In this document: positions 34,579 through 42,677 of the stretch, in pieces
Position numbering within the stretch: the stretch's first letter is position 1
How the letters are laid out: each line of letters starts with the position of its first letter
Source: Streptomyces sp. NRRL F-5630
GTDB lineage: Bacteria > Actinomycetota > Actinomycetes > Streptomycetales > Streptomycetaceae
Assembly (NCBI RefSeq): GCF_000719475.1
Contig: NZ_JOGO01000021.1
Coordinates: 1 to 64,000, forward strand
Direction of reading: 5' to 3'
DNA: 64,000 bases
Program-made: the position numbers and the translations under genes
Notes under the pieces: model-generated
Told to the model about the DNA's origin: nothing
Seen by the model: the letters and a program-made list of their open reading frames with translations, nothing else
The model's database searches: none

Positions 34579-35967
34579 ATGGGCGCGGAGACCGCGGGGG
34601 CGGCGATCGCCCCGGGGGCGGCGGACGAGGCGGGGGCGCGCAGGCGGGAGCAGCGCGGCTGGTACTTCTACGACTGGGCCTGCTCCGTGTACTCGACGAG
34701 CGTGCTCACCGTGTTTCTCGGCCCGTACCTGACCGAGGTGGCGAAGAGCGCGGCGGACGCGGACGGGTACGTGCACCCGCTGGGGCTGCCGGTGCGGGCG
34801 GGTTCCTTCTTCGCGTACAGCGTCTCGCTCTCGGTGGTCGTCTCGGTCCTGGTGATGCCGCTCGCGGGCGCGCTCGCCGACCGCACGGGGCGCAAGAAGC
34901 CGCTGCTCGGGGCCGCGGCCTATCTCGGCGCGACGGCCACGGCGGGGATGTTCTTCCTCGGCGGGGACCGCTATCTCCTCGGCGGTGTGCTGCTCGTCGT
35001 CGCGAACGCCTCGATCGCGGTCTCGACGGTCGTCTACAACGCCTTCCTGCCGCAGATAGCCGCGCCGGAGGAACGCGACGCGGTCTCCTCGCGGGGCTGG
35101 GCCTTCGGCTACGCGGCGGGCGCGCTCGTCCTCGTCCTCAACCTCGTCCTCTATCTCGGGCACGGCTCCTTCGGCGTCAGCGAGTCGACGGCGGTGCGTA
35201 TCTGCCTGGCGTCGGCGGGCCTGTGGTGGGGCGTCTTCACGCTCGTCCCGCTGCGGCGGCTGCGCGAACGGCCCGCCCCGGAGGCGGGCGGCGGCCTCGT
35301 CGGCGGGAGCTGGCGCCAGCTCGGCGCCACGCTCAAGGACATGCGCCGCCGCCCGGTGACGCTGTGGTTCCTGCTCGCGTACCTCCTCTACAACGACGGC
35401 ATCCAAACGGTCATCTCGCAGGCGTCCGTCTTCGGCTCCGAGGAGCTGGGCCTGAGCCAGTCGACGCTGATCGTGGCGATCCTGCTCGTGCAGGTGCTCG
35501 CCGTGGCCGGCGCGCTCGGGATGGGACGACTCGCGCTGCGGTACGGGACGAAACGGACGGTGCTCGCCTCGCTCGGCGCCTGGACGGTCCTCGTCGCCTG
35601 CGGCTACTTCCTGCCCGCCGGGGCCCCCGTGTGGTTCTTCGTGCTCGCCGCCGGGATCGGGCTGATCATGGGCGGCAGCCAGGCGCTCTCGCGCTCGCTC
35701 TTCTCCCACCTGGTGCCCGCGGGCAAGGAGGCCGAGTACTTCTCCGCCTACGAGATGAGCGACCGCGGCATGAGCTGGCTCGGGCCGCTGCTCTTCGGGC
35801 TCACCTACCAGGTCACGGGGAGCTACCGGGACGCGATCATCTCGCTGGTGGTCTTCTTCGTGCTCGGTTTCGGCGTGCTGCTGCGGGTGCCGCTCGCGCG
35901 TGGGATGCGCGAGGCGGGGAACACCATTCCCGAGGGCGTGGAGGGCCGGGTGCGCTCCCTCGTCTGA
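34579..35967 (+). CDS. MFS transporter of the UMF1/Atg22-like family
   Basis: 462 residues with 12 predicted membrane helices. The GWYFYDWACSVYSTSVLTVFLGPYL start and the ADRTGRKKPLL loop between helices 2 and 3 are typical of the UMF1 (vacuole-effluxer-like) MFS branch. Fungal relatives export amino acids from the vacuole; bacterial substrates are unknown. ATG at 34579 follows GAGGGAGCG. It lies 30 bases after the GDPD gene on the same strand. Confidence 0.88.
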   Translation: MGAETAGAAIAPGAADEAGARRREQRGWYFYDWACSVYSTSVLTVFLGPYLTEVAKSAADADGYVHPLGLPVRAGSFFAYSVSLSVVVSVLVMPLAGALADRTGRKKPLLGAAAYLGATATAGMFFLGGDRYLLGGVLLVVANASIAVSTVVYNAFLPQIAAPEERDAVSSRGWAFGYAAGALVLVLNLVLYLGHGSFGVSESTAVRICLASAGLWWGVFTLVPLRRLRERPAPEAGGGLVGGSWRQLGATLKDMRRRPVTLWFLLAYLLYNDGIQTVISQASVFGSEELGLSQSTLIVAILLVQVLAVAGALGMGRLALRYGTKRTVLASLGAWTVLVACGYFLPAGAPVWFFVLAAGIGLIMGGSQALSRSLFSHLVPAGKEAEYFSAYEMSDRGMSWLGPLLFGLTYQVTGSYRDAIISLVVFFVLGFGVLLRVPLARGMREAGNTIPEGVEGRVRSLV

Positions 35968-36218
35968 CCGGCGGTGACCGGCCGGGCGGGCCGTGGCCCG
36001 CTCCGCGCCCCGCACGCTCCGGACGGGCCGCGCGGATTTCGCACGCGGGCACGAAGGGCGGTAGTGTACGCGTTTGACCATCCGGATGTACCGTTCGTGC
36101 GCCTCTGAACAGCGAAGACAGCCCGAGATTTTCGGTGCGTACATCGCCAGATGTGACAAAGCGGGCACTGGTGGGTAGAAATGGGGCGGCTACGACGGCG
36201 ACGCTTTGACCCTGCACG

Positions 36219-36244
36219 GGAATCTTCACCGCCGACCGGACGTT
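36219..36244 (+). promoter_or_regulatory. Sigma-R type promoter of rbpA
   Basis: GGAAT at 36219-36223 and GTT at 36242-36244 with an 18-base spacer match the sigma-R (disulfide-stress) consensus exactly. It lies 63 bases before rbpA. rbpA is known to be sigma-R induced in S. coelicolor. Confidence 0.85.
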
Positions 36245-36306
36245 GACCGGATGACGACGACAGCGACGGCTGTCCTGTGGGCGAGCAAGCCCGGGAGGCA
36301 CGATTC

Positions 36307-36681
36307 ATGAGTGAGCGAGCGCTTCGCGGCACACGCCTTGTGGTGACCAGCTACGAGACGGACCGCGGCATCGACCTGGCCCCGCGCCAGGCCGTCGAAT
36401 ACGCATGCCAGAACGGACACCGCTTCGAGATGCCGTTCTCGGTCGAGGCGGAGATCCCCGCGGAGTGGGAGTGCAAGGTGTGCGGCGCACAGGCACTCCT
36501 GGTCGACGGGGACGGGCCGGAGGAGAAGAAGACCAAGCCCGCGCGCACGCACTGGGACATGCTCATGGAGCGGCGTACGCGGGAGGAGCTGGAGGAGGTC
36601 CTGGCCGAGCGCCTGGCCGTCCTGCGCTCCGGTGCGATGAACATCGCGGTGCACCCCCGCGACAGCCGTAAGTCCGCCTGA
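36307..36681 (+). CDS. rbpA: RNA polymerase-binding protein RbpA
   Basis: 124 residues. RbpA binds RNA polymerase and the principal sigma factor and stabilises the open promoter complex. The zinc site of Streptomyces RbpA is visible: Cys34, His38, Cys56 and Cys59. The C-terminal sigma-interaction helix THWDMLMERRTREELEEVLAERL and the basic linker EKKTKPAR before it are complete. ATG at 36307 follows GGGAGG. It is served by a sigma-R type promoter, and a strong bidirectional terminator separates it from fxsA. Confidence 0.97.
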   Translation: MSERALRGTRLVVTSYETDRGIDLAPRQAVEYACQNGHRFEMPFSVEAEIPAEWECKVCGAQALLVDGDGPEEKKTKPARTHWDMLMERRTREELEEVLAERLAVLRSGAMNIAVHPRDSRKSA

Positions 36682-36709
36682 GTCCTCGGTCGGCGGGTGC
36701 GCAGCACGT

Positions 36710-36754
36710 AAGGCCGTGGGCCGGACACCTTCTCGGTGTTCGGCCCACGGCCTT
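36710..36754. terminator. Bidirectional terminator between rbpA and fxsA
   Basis: A 14-bp perfect stem (36710-36723 with 36741-36754) is extended by an inner ACACC/GGTGT stem and is followed by CTTTCTC. It lies between convergent rbpA and fxsA and can serve both. Confidence 0.9.
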
Positions 36755-36775
36755 TCTCGAGCCCGTGCGGGGCTC

Positions 36776-37342
36776 TCAAGGAGTGAGGGGCGGGCGCGGG
36801 CCCTCGTCCTCGTCGTGCGGCTTCGCGGGGGTGTCCTCGCGGACGACCTCGCCCTGGACGACCTTGCCGTCGGGGCGCTGGGTGCGGGCCCGGGTGTACG
36901 CGGCGCCGAAGGCACCGCCCGTGGCGGCGTCGAGCCTGCGCTGCATCGCGCGCTCGACGCGGCGCGAGAGCGCGCCCCGTATGCCGGGCACGAGGAGGAC
37001 GAGCCCGGCGACGTCCGAGAGCAGCCCGGGGATCATGAGGAGCAGCCCGGCGAGCATGAGGAAGCCGTTCCCCTCGCGGCGGTCCTGGGGGGCCGCGGCG
37101 GTGGGGGGTTGCTGGAGGGTCCGGGTGAGCGCGCCGAAGGCGCGGCGGCCCGCGCGCTTGACGACCGCGCCGCCGCCGATGATCCCGGCGGCGAGCAGCG
37201 CGACGACCACGAGGCCGCCGGCCGTCTCGCCGACGAGGATCAGCAGCCAGATCTCGATCACGATCCAGGCGGCGATCCCCAGGGGGAGCCATCTGCGCGA
37301 ACCGCGGCGTGTGACGGGGGGCGGGGGTGTGCTGGTCGTCAT
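36776..37342 (-). CDS. fxsA: FxsA-family membrane protein
   Basis: 188 residues. Membrane helices at about 18-37, 42-60 and 93-118 and the GFLMLAGLLLMIPGLLSDVAGLVLLVPG motif define FxsA, a cytoplasmic membrane protein named for suppression of F exclusion of phage T7 in E. coli; its function in actinomycetes is unknown. The C-terminal tail is charged. ATG at 37342. It is convergent with rbpA. Confidence 0.88.
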   Translation of the reverse strand: MTTSTPPPPVTRRGSRRWLPLGIAAWIVIEIWLLILVGETAGGLVVVALLAAGIIGGGAVVKRAGRRAFGALTRTLQQPPTAAAPQDRREGNGFLMLAGLLLMIPGLLSDVAGLVLLVPGIRGALSRRVERAMQRRLDAATGGAFGAAYTRARTQRPDGKVVQGEVVREDTPAKPHDEDEGPRPPLTP

Positions 37343-37450
37343 ACGTCCAGTGTGCCCTTGACGGGGCGCGGGCGGGGGGTCGGCCCTCGCCGTGGGGCGC
37401 CTCGCGCCGGGGCCGGCCCCGGGAGGCTCCCCGGCACCGGCCCCCGCTCC

Positions 37451-38311
37451 TCACTCGCCGGAGCGGCTGGACTGCGGTGGGGCCGGGAGGGGTGTGGCGG
37501 ACGGCGAGGGGTCCGCGGCGGGGGACGGGTCGCGGGGACGGCCCAGGACCTTGTCGACGCGCGAGGTGACTCCCCAGGAGGTGACGCGCCACAGGGCCTC
37601 GGCGACGATGGCGCGGCTCATCTTGCTGCTGCCGAGCGCGCGTTCCACGAAGGTGATGGGGACCTCGACGACGCGGTAGCCGCTGCGCACGGCACGGCGG
37701 GCCAGGTCGACCTGGAAGCAGTACCCCTGGGACTCGACGTCCGCGAGGCCGAGGCCGCGCAGGGTCGCGGCGCGGAAGGCGCGGAAGCCTCCGGTGACGT
37801 CGCGCAGGGGGACGCCGAGGAGGAAGCGGGAGTAGGTGGAGCCGCCGCGCGAGAGGATCTCGCGGGACTTGGGCCAGTTGACCACGCGGCCCCCCGCGAT
37901 CCAGCGGGAGCCGAGGACGAGGTCGGCGTCGCGCAGGGCGGTGAGGAGCCGGGGAAGCTCCTCGGGCTGGTGCGAACCGTCGGCGTCCATCTCCACGAGG
38001 ACATCGAAGCCGTGGTCGAGGCCCCAGGCGAAACCGGCGAGGTAGGCGGCGCCGAGCCCTTCCTTGCCCTCGCGGTGCAGCACCTTGACGTGGTCGTCCT
38101 CGGCGGCGAGCGCGTCGGCGAGGGCGCCCGTGCCGTCCGGGCTGTTGTCGTCCGCGACGAGGACGTGCGCCTCGGGCACCGCTTTGCGGACGCGGCCGAC
38201 GATCGTACGGACGTTCTCCGCCTCGTTGTACGTCGGGATGATCACCAGCGCCTCGCCCAGCGGCGGGCGCTGACCGTCCCGGCTGCCCGGCAGACCCTCG
38301 CCTGCGTTCAC
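37451..38311 (-). CDS. ppm1: Polyprenol-phosphate mannosyltransferase (dolichol-P-mannose synthase-like)
   Basis: 286-residue GT2 enzyme that moves mannose from GDP-mannose to polyprenyl phosphate for O-mannosylation and lipoglycan synthesis. Motifs: VIIPTYNEAENV at the start, VADDNSPDGT, VEMDADGSHQPEELPRLL with the metal-binding DxD, and LGSRWIAGGRVVNWP. It has no C-terminal membrane domain and no fused acyltransferase, so it is probably peripheral and uses a separate membrane partner such as Lnt. GTG at 38311 follows AAGGGG. In S. coelicolor Ppm1 is needed for phage phiC31 infection through protein mannosylation. A TAGGGT at 38346-38351 may be its -10. Confidence 0.93.
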   Translation of the reverse strand: MNAGEGLPGSRDGQRPPLGEALVIIPTYNEAENVRTIVGRVRKAVPEAHVLVADDNSPDGTGALADALAAEDDHVKVLHREGKEGLGAAYLAGFAWGLDHGFDVLVEMDADGSHQPEELPRLLTALRDADLVLGSRWIAGGRVVNWPKSREILSRGGSTYSRFLLGVPLRDVTGGFRAFRAATLRGLGLADVESQGYCFQVDLARRAVRSGYRVVEVPITFVERALGSSKMSRAIVAEALWRVTSWGVTSRVDKVLGRPRDPSPAADPSPSATPLPAPPQSSRSGE

Positions 38312-38956
38312 TGCTGCCCCTTACGTGCCGATCGTGCGAGTGACCACCCTAGTTGCCCACACGGGCGGGCGTGGCCACGGCGGCGACACGGGGAGACGGG
38401 GGCGGGATACGACGACCACACGTCCGGGGGATGCGCGCGGAGAGGCTGACGCGGGGCGCGCGGGAGCTGCGGATGAGGGCCCGGCGCCCTTCGGGCCGGC
38501 CAGGGACCCGCTGGCTGCGGATCGACCGTGAACCGTTGTCTACTGAGCGGCCGGGCCCCACCCGGGTCACACCGTCCCCCACGCCGCTGGCGGGGAGGGA
38601 CCCCTTCCTCGTACGAAGCGTTCCCGTGTCCGGTGGACGCGGACGCTGGACCTGGTTCGCGTGGGGAGGAACTCCGGCGCGTTCCCCCCGTGGCCCAGTC
38701 GCGCCCAGCGGATGCGCGGGACGTCGCCGATCGGTTGTCCGGTGGTGGACCCGGCCGAACCTACCCGCCGACCGCCGCACCCTGTCAACACCCGTGGCCC
38801 GTGGCCCGGGACGGAGTGTCGCCCGATCCCGCAGGTCAGCGGCGAGCCCCGGGGCCGCCGCGCCCCGCCGGCCCGGGCGCGTACGGGCACGGGGGCACAT
38901 CACCCCAGCGGCCGTACGCGCCGCCCCGGGTCCACCCGGACGGCCCCGCCGTGCCC
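38312..38956. other. Intergenic region
   Basis: About 645 bases between the ppm1 start and the stop of the amidohydrolase gene, both on the minus strand. No frame shows a recognisable protein and I see no RNA gene. The right part may be eroded former coding DNA. It holds the ppm1 promoter near 38346. Confidence 0.4.
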
Positions 38957-40594
38957 TCAGGCTCCGGCCCGGAAGACCTCCCGGCCGCCGACGACCGTCA
39001 CGAGGCACTCGGGAAGCGGGGTTCCAGGGGTGAGGTCGGGCAGGCCGGGGGTGCCGGAGCGGGGGTCGGTGGACCAGCGGGCGACCCGGTCGTCGGGGGC
39101 CTGCACGACGAGGGCGCCCGTGCGCCAGACGGCGTAGTCGGCGGGAGCGCCGGGGACGAGGGTGCCCGCGTCGTCGCGGCCGGCGGCGCGCCAGCCGCCG
39201 CGCGTGTGGGCGGTGAAGGCGGCCCGCACCGAGACGCGGTGCGCGGGCGTGTGGTGGAAGGCGGCGGCCCGCACCGCGCCCCAGGGGTCGAGCGGGGTCA
39301 CCGGGGCGTCCGAGCCGAGGGCGAGCGGGACACCGGCCCGCAGGAGGGCGGCGAAGGGGTTGAGGGTCCGGGCCCGCTCGACACCGAGCCGCGCCGCGTA
39401 CATGCCGTCCTCGCCGCCCCACAGCGCGTCGAAGGCGGGCTGCACCGAGGCGGTGAGGCCGAGTTCGGCGAAGGCGGCGATCGACCCGGCGTCGAGCATC
39501 TCGGCGTGCTCCACGCGGTGGCGCAGCGCGCGCACCCGGTCCAGGCCCGTCTTCTCGGCCGCCGCGCGGAAGCCCGCGACGACCGCGCCGATCGCCGCGT
39601 CCCCGATCGCGTGGAAGCCGGCCTGGAGCCCGGCCTCGGTGCACGCCGTGACGTGCTCGGCGACGGCCTCGGCGTCGAGGTAGGGCGTGCCCCGGTGGCC
39701 GCTCGCCGCGTCCTCGTACGGGGCGTGCAGGCACGCGGTGTGCGAGCCGAGCGCGCCGTCTGCGAAGAGGTCGCCCGCGGCGCCGCGCGCGCCGAGGGCG
39801 CGGACGCGCTCCGCGTCCCGCTCCCCCGCGACCGCCTCGGCCCAGTAGCCGACGACGCGCGGCCCGCTCTCCTCCTCCGCGAGGCGCAGCAGGCCCGTGA
39901 AGTCCTCCTCGTCGGAGATCTCCGCGCCCCCGCACTCGTGGACCTGCCCGATGCCGCGCGAGGCGGCGTGCGCGAGCGCGGTGCGCTGGGCCTCCTCGCG
40001 CAGCGCGGGCGTCACGGCACCGTACGCGGCGGCGCGGACGGCGTGGTGGGCGTCGGCGGTGAGCGGGGCCTCGGGGTCGTAGCCGCGCAGGCTCGCGGCG
40101 CGGGGGACGAGGTCGAGGAGCGCGGTCGTGACCTGCGCCGAGTGCACGTCGATGCGCGAGAGGTAGAGCGGGCGCCCCCCCGTGGCGCGGTCGAGTTCGG
40201 CACGGGTCGGGGGGCGGCCAGCGGGCCAGCGCGCCGCGTCCCAGCCGTGGCCGAGCAGGACGCGGTCCCCGGCGCGGTCGCGGGCGTGCGCGGCGACGCG
40301 GTCGAGTGCCTCCTCCAGGCTCGCGGCCTCACTCAGGTCGAGCCCGGTGAGGGCGAGTCCGGTGCCGGTCGCGTGCACGTGCGCGTCCACGAACGCCGGG
40401 GTGACGAGGGCGCCTTCGAGGTGGACGACCTCGTCGACGCCGTCCGCGAAGGCGTCCGCCGCGCCTTCGGAGCCGACCCAGGCGACGTGACCGCGTTCGA
40501 CGACCATGGCGGTCGCGAAGGGATCGGCGGGGCTGTGCACCTCGCCACCGCGGAGCAGGACGGTAGGGGGCGGCGGGGGTGTCGTGCGGTTCAT
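38957..40594 (-). CDS. YtcJ-like metal-dependent amidohydrolase
   Basis: 545 residues of the amidohydrolase superfamily, YtcJ-like branch. Metal-binding VDAHVHATG near 67-75, the catalytic FADGALGSHTACL segment, HAIGDAAI with His, RVEHAEM with His and LALGSDAPV with the final Asp are all visible, so an active enzyme is likely. The substrate is an unknown N-acyl or imide compound. No signal peptide. ATG at 40594. It lies downstream of the Lrp gene in the same direction but is separated from it by a terminator and its start region. Confidence 0.88.
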   Translation of the reverse strand: MNRTTPPPPPTVLLRGGEVHSPADPFATAMVVERGHVAWVGSEGAADAFADGVDEVVHLEGALVTPAFVDAHVHATGTGLALTGLDLSEAASLEEALDRVAAHARDRAGDRVLLGHGWDAARWPAGRPPTRAELDRATGGRPLYLSRIDVHSAQVTTALLDLVPRAASLRGYDPEAPLTADAHHAVRAAAYGAVTPALREEAQRTALAHAASRGIGQVHECGGAEISDEEDFTGLLRLAEEESGPRVVGYWAEAVAGERDAERVRALGARGAAGDLFADGALGSHTACLHAPYEDAASGHRGTPYLDAEAVAEHVTACTEAGLQAGFHAIGDAAIGAVVAGFRAAAEKTGLDRVRALRHRVEHAEMLDAGSIAAFAELGLTASVQPAFDALWGGEDGMYAARLGVERARTLNPFAALLRAGVPLALGSDAPVTPLDPWGAVRAAAFHHTPAHRVSVRAAFTAHTRGGWRAAGRDDAGTLVPGAPADYAVWRTGALVVQAPDDRVARWSTDPRSGTPGLPDLTPGTPLPECLVTVVGGREVFRAGA

Positions 40595-40699
40595 GGACCC
40601 AGTGTGGCGCGTGCGGCGGGGGCGCCGGTACGAGGGGGCGCGCGCGGAGGGGGCGGGCCCTGCCGGGTACGCGGGGCCTCGGACGGCGAACCCCCGGGC

Positions 40700-40723
40700 G
40701 GCGCGCCCTCGGAGGGGCGCGCC
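40700..40723 (-). terminator. Hairpin after the Lrp-type gene
   Basis: A perfect 9-bp stem (40700-40708 with 40715-40723) lies 2 bases beyond the stop of the minus-strand lrp gene. There is no U-tract. Confidence 0.65.
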
Positions 40724-40725
40724 CC

Positions 40726-41166
40726 TCAGATGTGCGGGGGCCTGGACTCGTACGGCGTGGAGAGGACGACCGTCGTGCGGGTGGAGACCCCGGCCAGGGA
40801 GCGGACCCTGGCGAGGAGGTTCTCCAGGTCGTGGGGGCTCTGCACGCGGACCTTGAGGATGTAGTTCTCGTCGCCGGCGACGCTGTGGCACGCCTCGATC
40901 TCCTCGACGGGGGCGAGGCGTTCGGCGATGTCGTCGGGGGCGGAGGGGTCGAAGGGCTTGACGGAGATGAACGCCGTCATGGCGAGGCCGACGGCCTCCG
41001 GGTCGACGACGGCCGCGTACCCCCGGATGACACCCCGCTGTTCGAGCCGCCGCACCCGCTGGTGCACCGCCGAGGTGGACAGGCCCGTGGCCTTGCCCAG
41101 GTCGGTGTAGCTCATCCGCCCGTCGGCGACGAGCAACCGCACGATCTGCCGGTCGAGGTCCTCCAT
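40726..41166 (-). CDS. Lrp/AsnC-family transcriptional regulator
   Basis: 146 residues. N-terminal helix-turn-helix (DRQIVRLLVADGRMSYTDLGKATGLSTSAVHQRVRRLEQRGVIRGY) and a C-terminal RAM ligand-binding domain (ACHSVAGDENYILKVRVQSPHDLENLL). Such proteins sense amino acids as octamers and often control the divergent neighbour; here that is a hypothetical gene 262 bases away. ATG at 41166. Confidence 0.92.
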   Translation of the reverse strand: MEDLDRQIVRLLVADGRMSYTDLGKATGLSTSAVHQRVRRLEQRGVIRGYAAVVDPEAVGLAMTAFISVKPFDPSAPDDIAERLAPVEEIEACHSVAGDENYILKVRVQSPHDLENLLARVRSLAGVSTRTTVVLSTPYESRPPHI

Positions 41167-41428
41167 GCCGCTGAACCTACCGCCCGGCGCGGGCCCTGGA
41201 CAGGCGCGGGTGCCCCGTCTCGCACCGTGGACAGCTCGGGCGCGCGTGCCCCCGTACGCCCCCCGGACGCCTCCTCACCCCCACTTTCACACCCTCGTGT
41301 GACGAATACCACACCCGGGGAGCCGTGTCCGCACAGGTGTCGCGATTACCGGGCGGGGCCGGGGGGAAGTGCTTGCTGTGGTCGAGGCCGCAGTGCCTTG
41401 TCGGCCCACCCGAGGGGGAGAAACCCGA

Positions 41429-41869
41429 ATGCAGAATCCCAAGCGGTCCAGCCGCGCCCGTGCCGCCCGCCGCCAGCTCGCCGAGCCGCCGGCCCCGGAG
41501 GGCGTCGAACCCGTCGAGGACGAGGAGTTCGACGCGTACGACACCTTCGAGATCTACCGGGTCGTGTGCCCGGACTGCGCCCAGCCCATCGCGCTGCTCG
41601 CGGACGAGGACGTCCTGCCCGAGCACGCGCTGTGCGCCTCGCCGTGGGACCCCTTCGGGCTCACCGTCTGCGCCGGTACGGGACGCGCCGCCGCCAGTGC
41701 CCGTCCGGCCGACGAGGGCGGCGCCGAGGAGCAGGAGATCGGCGTGCTCCTGACGCTCCCGCAGGGCCTGGACTGGCGCACCCAGCCCTTCTCGCACGTC
41801 GGCGGCCCCGGCTCACGCCCCATCAAGGCGCCCCGCCGCCCGCTGAGCACGTACCACCGGGCCGCCTGA
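41429..41869 (+). CDS. Conserved hypothetical protein with Cys pairs
   Basis: 146 residues. After a basic N-terminus, an acidic stretch (PVEDEEFDAYDTFEIYRV) precedes VCPDCAQPIALLADEDVLPEHALC, which has a CxxC and a later Cys and could be a zinc site. The C-terminal half (GVLLTLPQGLDWRTQPFSHVGGPG) has no known motif. ATG at 41429 follows a purine-rich AGGGGGAG. Function unknown; divergent from the Lrp gene. Confidence 0.75.
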   Translation: MQNPKRSSRARAARRQLAEPPAPEGVEPVEDEEFDAYDTFEIYRVVCPDCAQPIALLADEDVLPEHALCASPWDPFGLTVCAGTGRAAASARPADEGGAEEQEIGVLLTLPQGLDWRTQPFSHVGGPGSRPIKAPRRPLSTYHRAA

Positions 41870-41940
41870 GCCCTCCTCACCTCGCACCGCCGCACCCCCG
41901 CTCCAGGACCCCGGCGCCGCACCGCCGGACGGGATGTCCT

Positions 41941-41970
41941 GCCCGGGGCACCCCGTGGGGTGCCCCGGGC
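41941..41970 (+). terminator. Strong hairpin downstream of the hypothetical gene
   Basis: A perfect 14-bp stem (41941-41954 with 41957-41970) with a two-base apex; the real loop will be larger. It lies 71 bases after the stop at 41869. Confidence 0.75.
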
Positions 41971-42037
41971 ACGGCCGGAACACATGCGCGAACCGCTCCT
42001 TCGGTGACCGGTCCGCGCGCCCCGCGTTGGGCCGGGC

Positions 42038-42481
42038 ATGACGTCCCCACACCCGCGCCTGGAGCAGTCCACCGGGCGGCCCCGTCAGCCGGAGGCACCG
42101 GCCCACGGCCACGCGCCGCTCGCCGCGCCGCGTGAGAGCGTGCGGACGAGCGCGCCCGGGCCGACCCGCGCCGATGTCCCGCCGCCCCCGCGCGCGAGCG
42201 CGTGGGGGCGTGCCGAGACGTCCCCGCCGCACCGTGAGGCTCCGGTTCGGCACGCCACGTACCCGCAGGGCCCTTGGCGGCGCGCCGGCCTCCGGTCCCC
42301 GGGGCGGGGCGCCGGGCCTGGGGACGGCCAGGACCCGCCCCTCTACCGCGCCCTGCTCGCCCGCTGGACGGAGCGCGGCGCGACGCTCCCGCTGCGCGGG
42401 GACCCGGAGTGGGAGCGCCTCGCCGCCCCGCCCGTGCCCTGGTTCAGCGGCCCTCAGGACCGAGCAGGTGGCGGCCGATGA
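42038..42481 (+). CDS. Small Pro/Arg-rich hypothetical protein
   Basis: 147 residues. The first 85 are Pro, Ala and Arg-rich and disordered. The C-terminal part [28 protein letters not shown] is a pattern seen in short conserved Streptomyces proteins of unknown role. The last 13 codons read antisense through the acyl-CoA dehydrogenase remnant, so the natural end may have been lost or displaced. ATG at 42038 without strong ribosome site. Confidence 0.5.
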   Translation: MTSPHPRLEQSTGRPRQPEAPAHGHAPLAAPRESVRTSAPGPTRADVPPPPRASAWGRAETSPPHREAPVRHATYPQGPWRRAGLRSPGRGAGPGDGQDPPLYRALLARWTERGATLPLRGDPEWERLAAPPVPWFSGPQDRAGGGR

Positions 42482-42570
42482 CCATGCGCTGCACCTGGTT
42501 GGTGCCCTCGACGATCTGGAGCACCTTCGCCTCGCGCAGGTAGCGCTCGACGGGGAAGTCGCTCGTGCGG
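42444..42570 (-). pseudogene. 3' remnant of an acyl-CoA dehydrogenase gene
   Basis: On the minus strand, about 40 codons before a TGA at 42446-42444 encode [26 protein letters not shown] and [13 protein letters not shown], the C-terminus of acyl-CoA dehydrogenases including the IVEGTNQ flavin-side motif. Nothing of the preceding 340 residues is present and there is no start codon; upstream sequence runs directly into the terminator of the neighbouring peptidase gene. This is a deletion scar of a fadE-like gene. Confidence 0.85.
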
Positions 42571-42601
42571 CCGTACGGGCGCGGGCGGTTCGGGCGCGTG
42601 C

Positions 42602-42642
42602 GGGGTGAGGCGCGCCCGGAACCGCCGGGCGCGCCTCACCCC
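42602..42642 (-). terminator. Terminator of the C39-like peptidase gene
   Basis: A perfect 16-bp stem (42602-42617 with 42627-42642) with a 9-base loop lies 36 bases beyond the peptidase stop. It also abuts the acyl-CoA dehydrogenase remnant. Confidence 0.85.
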
Positions 42643-42677
42643 GCGCCGCGCGTGCGGGCGCGCCCGCCGGGGGCGGC

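Noticed and set aside
38312..38956. Possible coding frames in the ppm1-amidohydrolase gap
   Set aside because: Frames are Arg/Pro-rich with no start signal or recognisable domain; left as intergenic.
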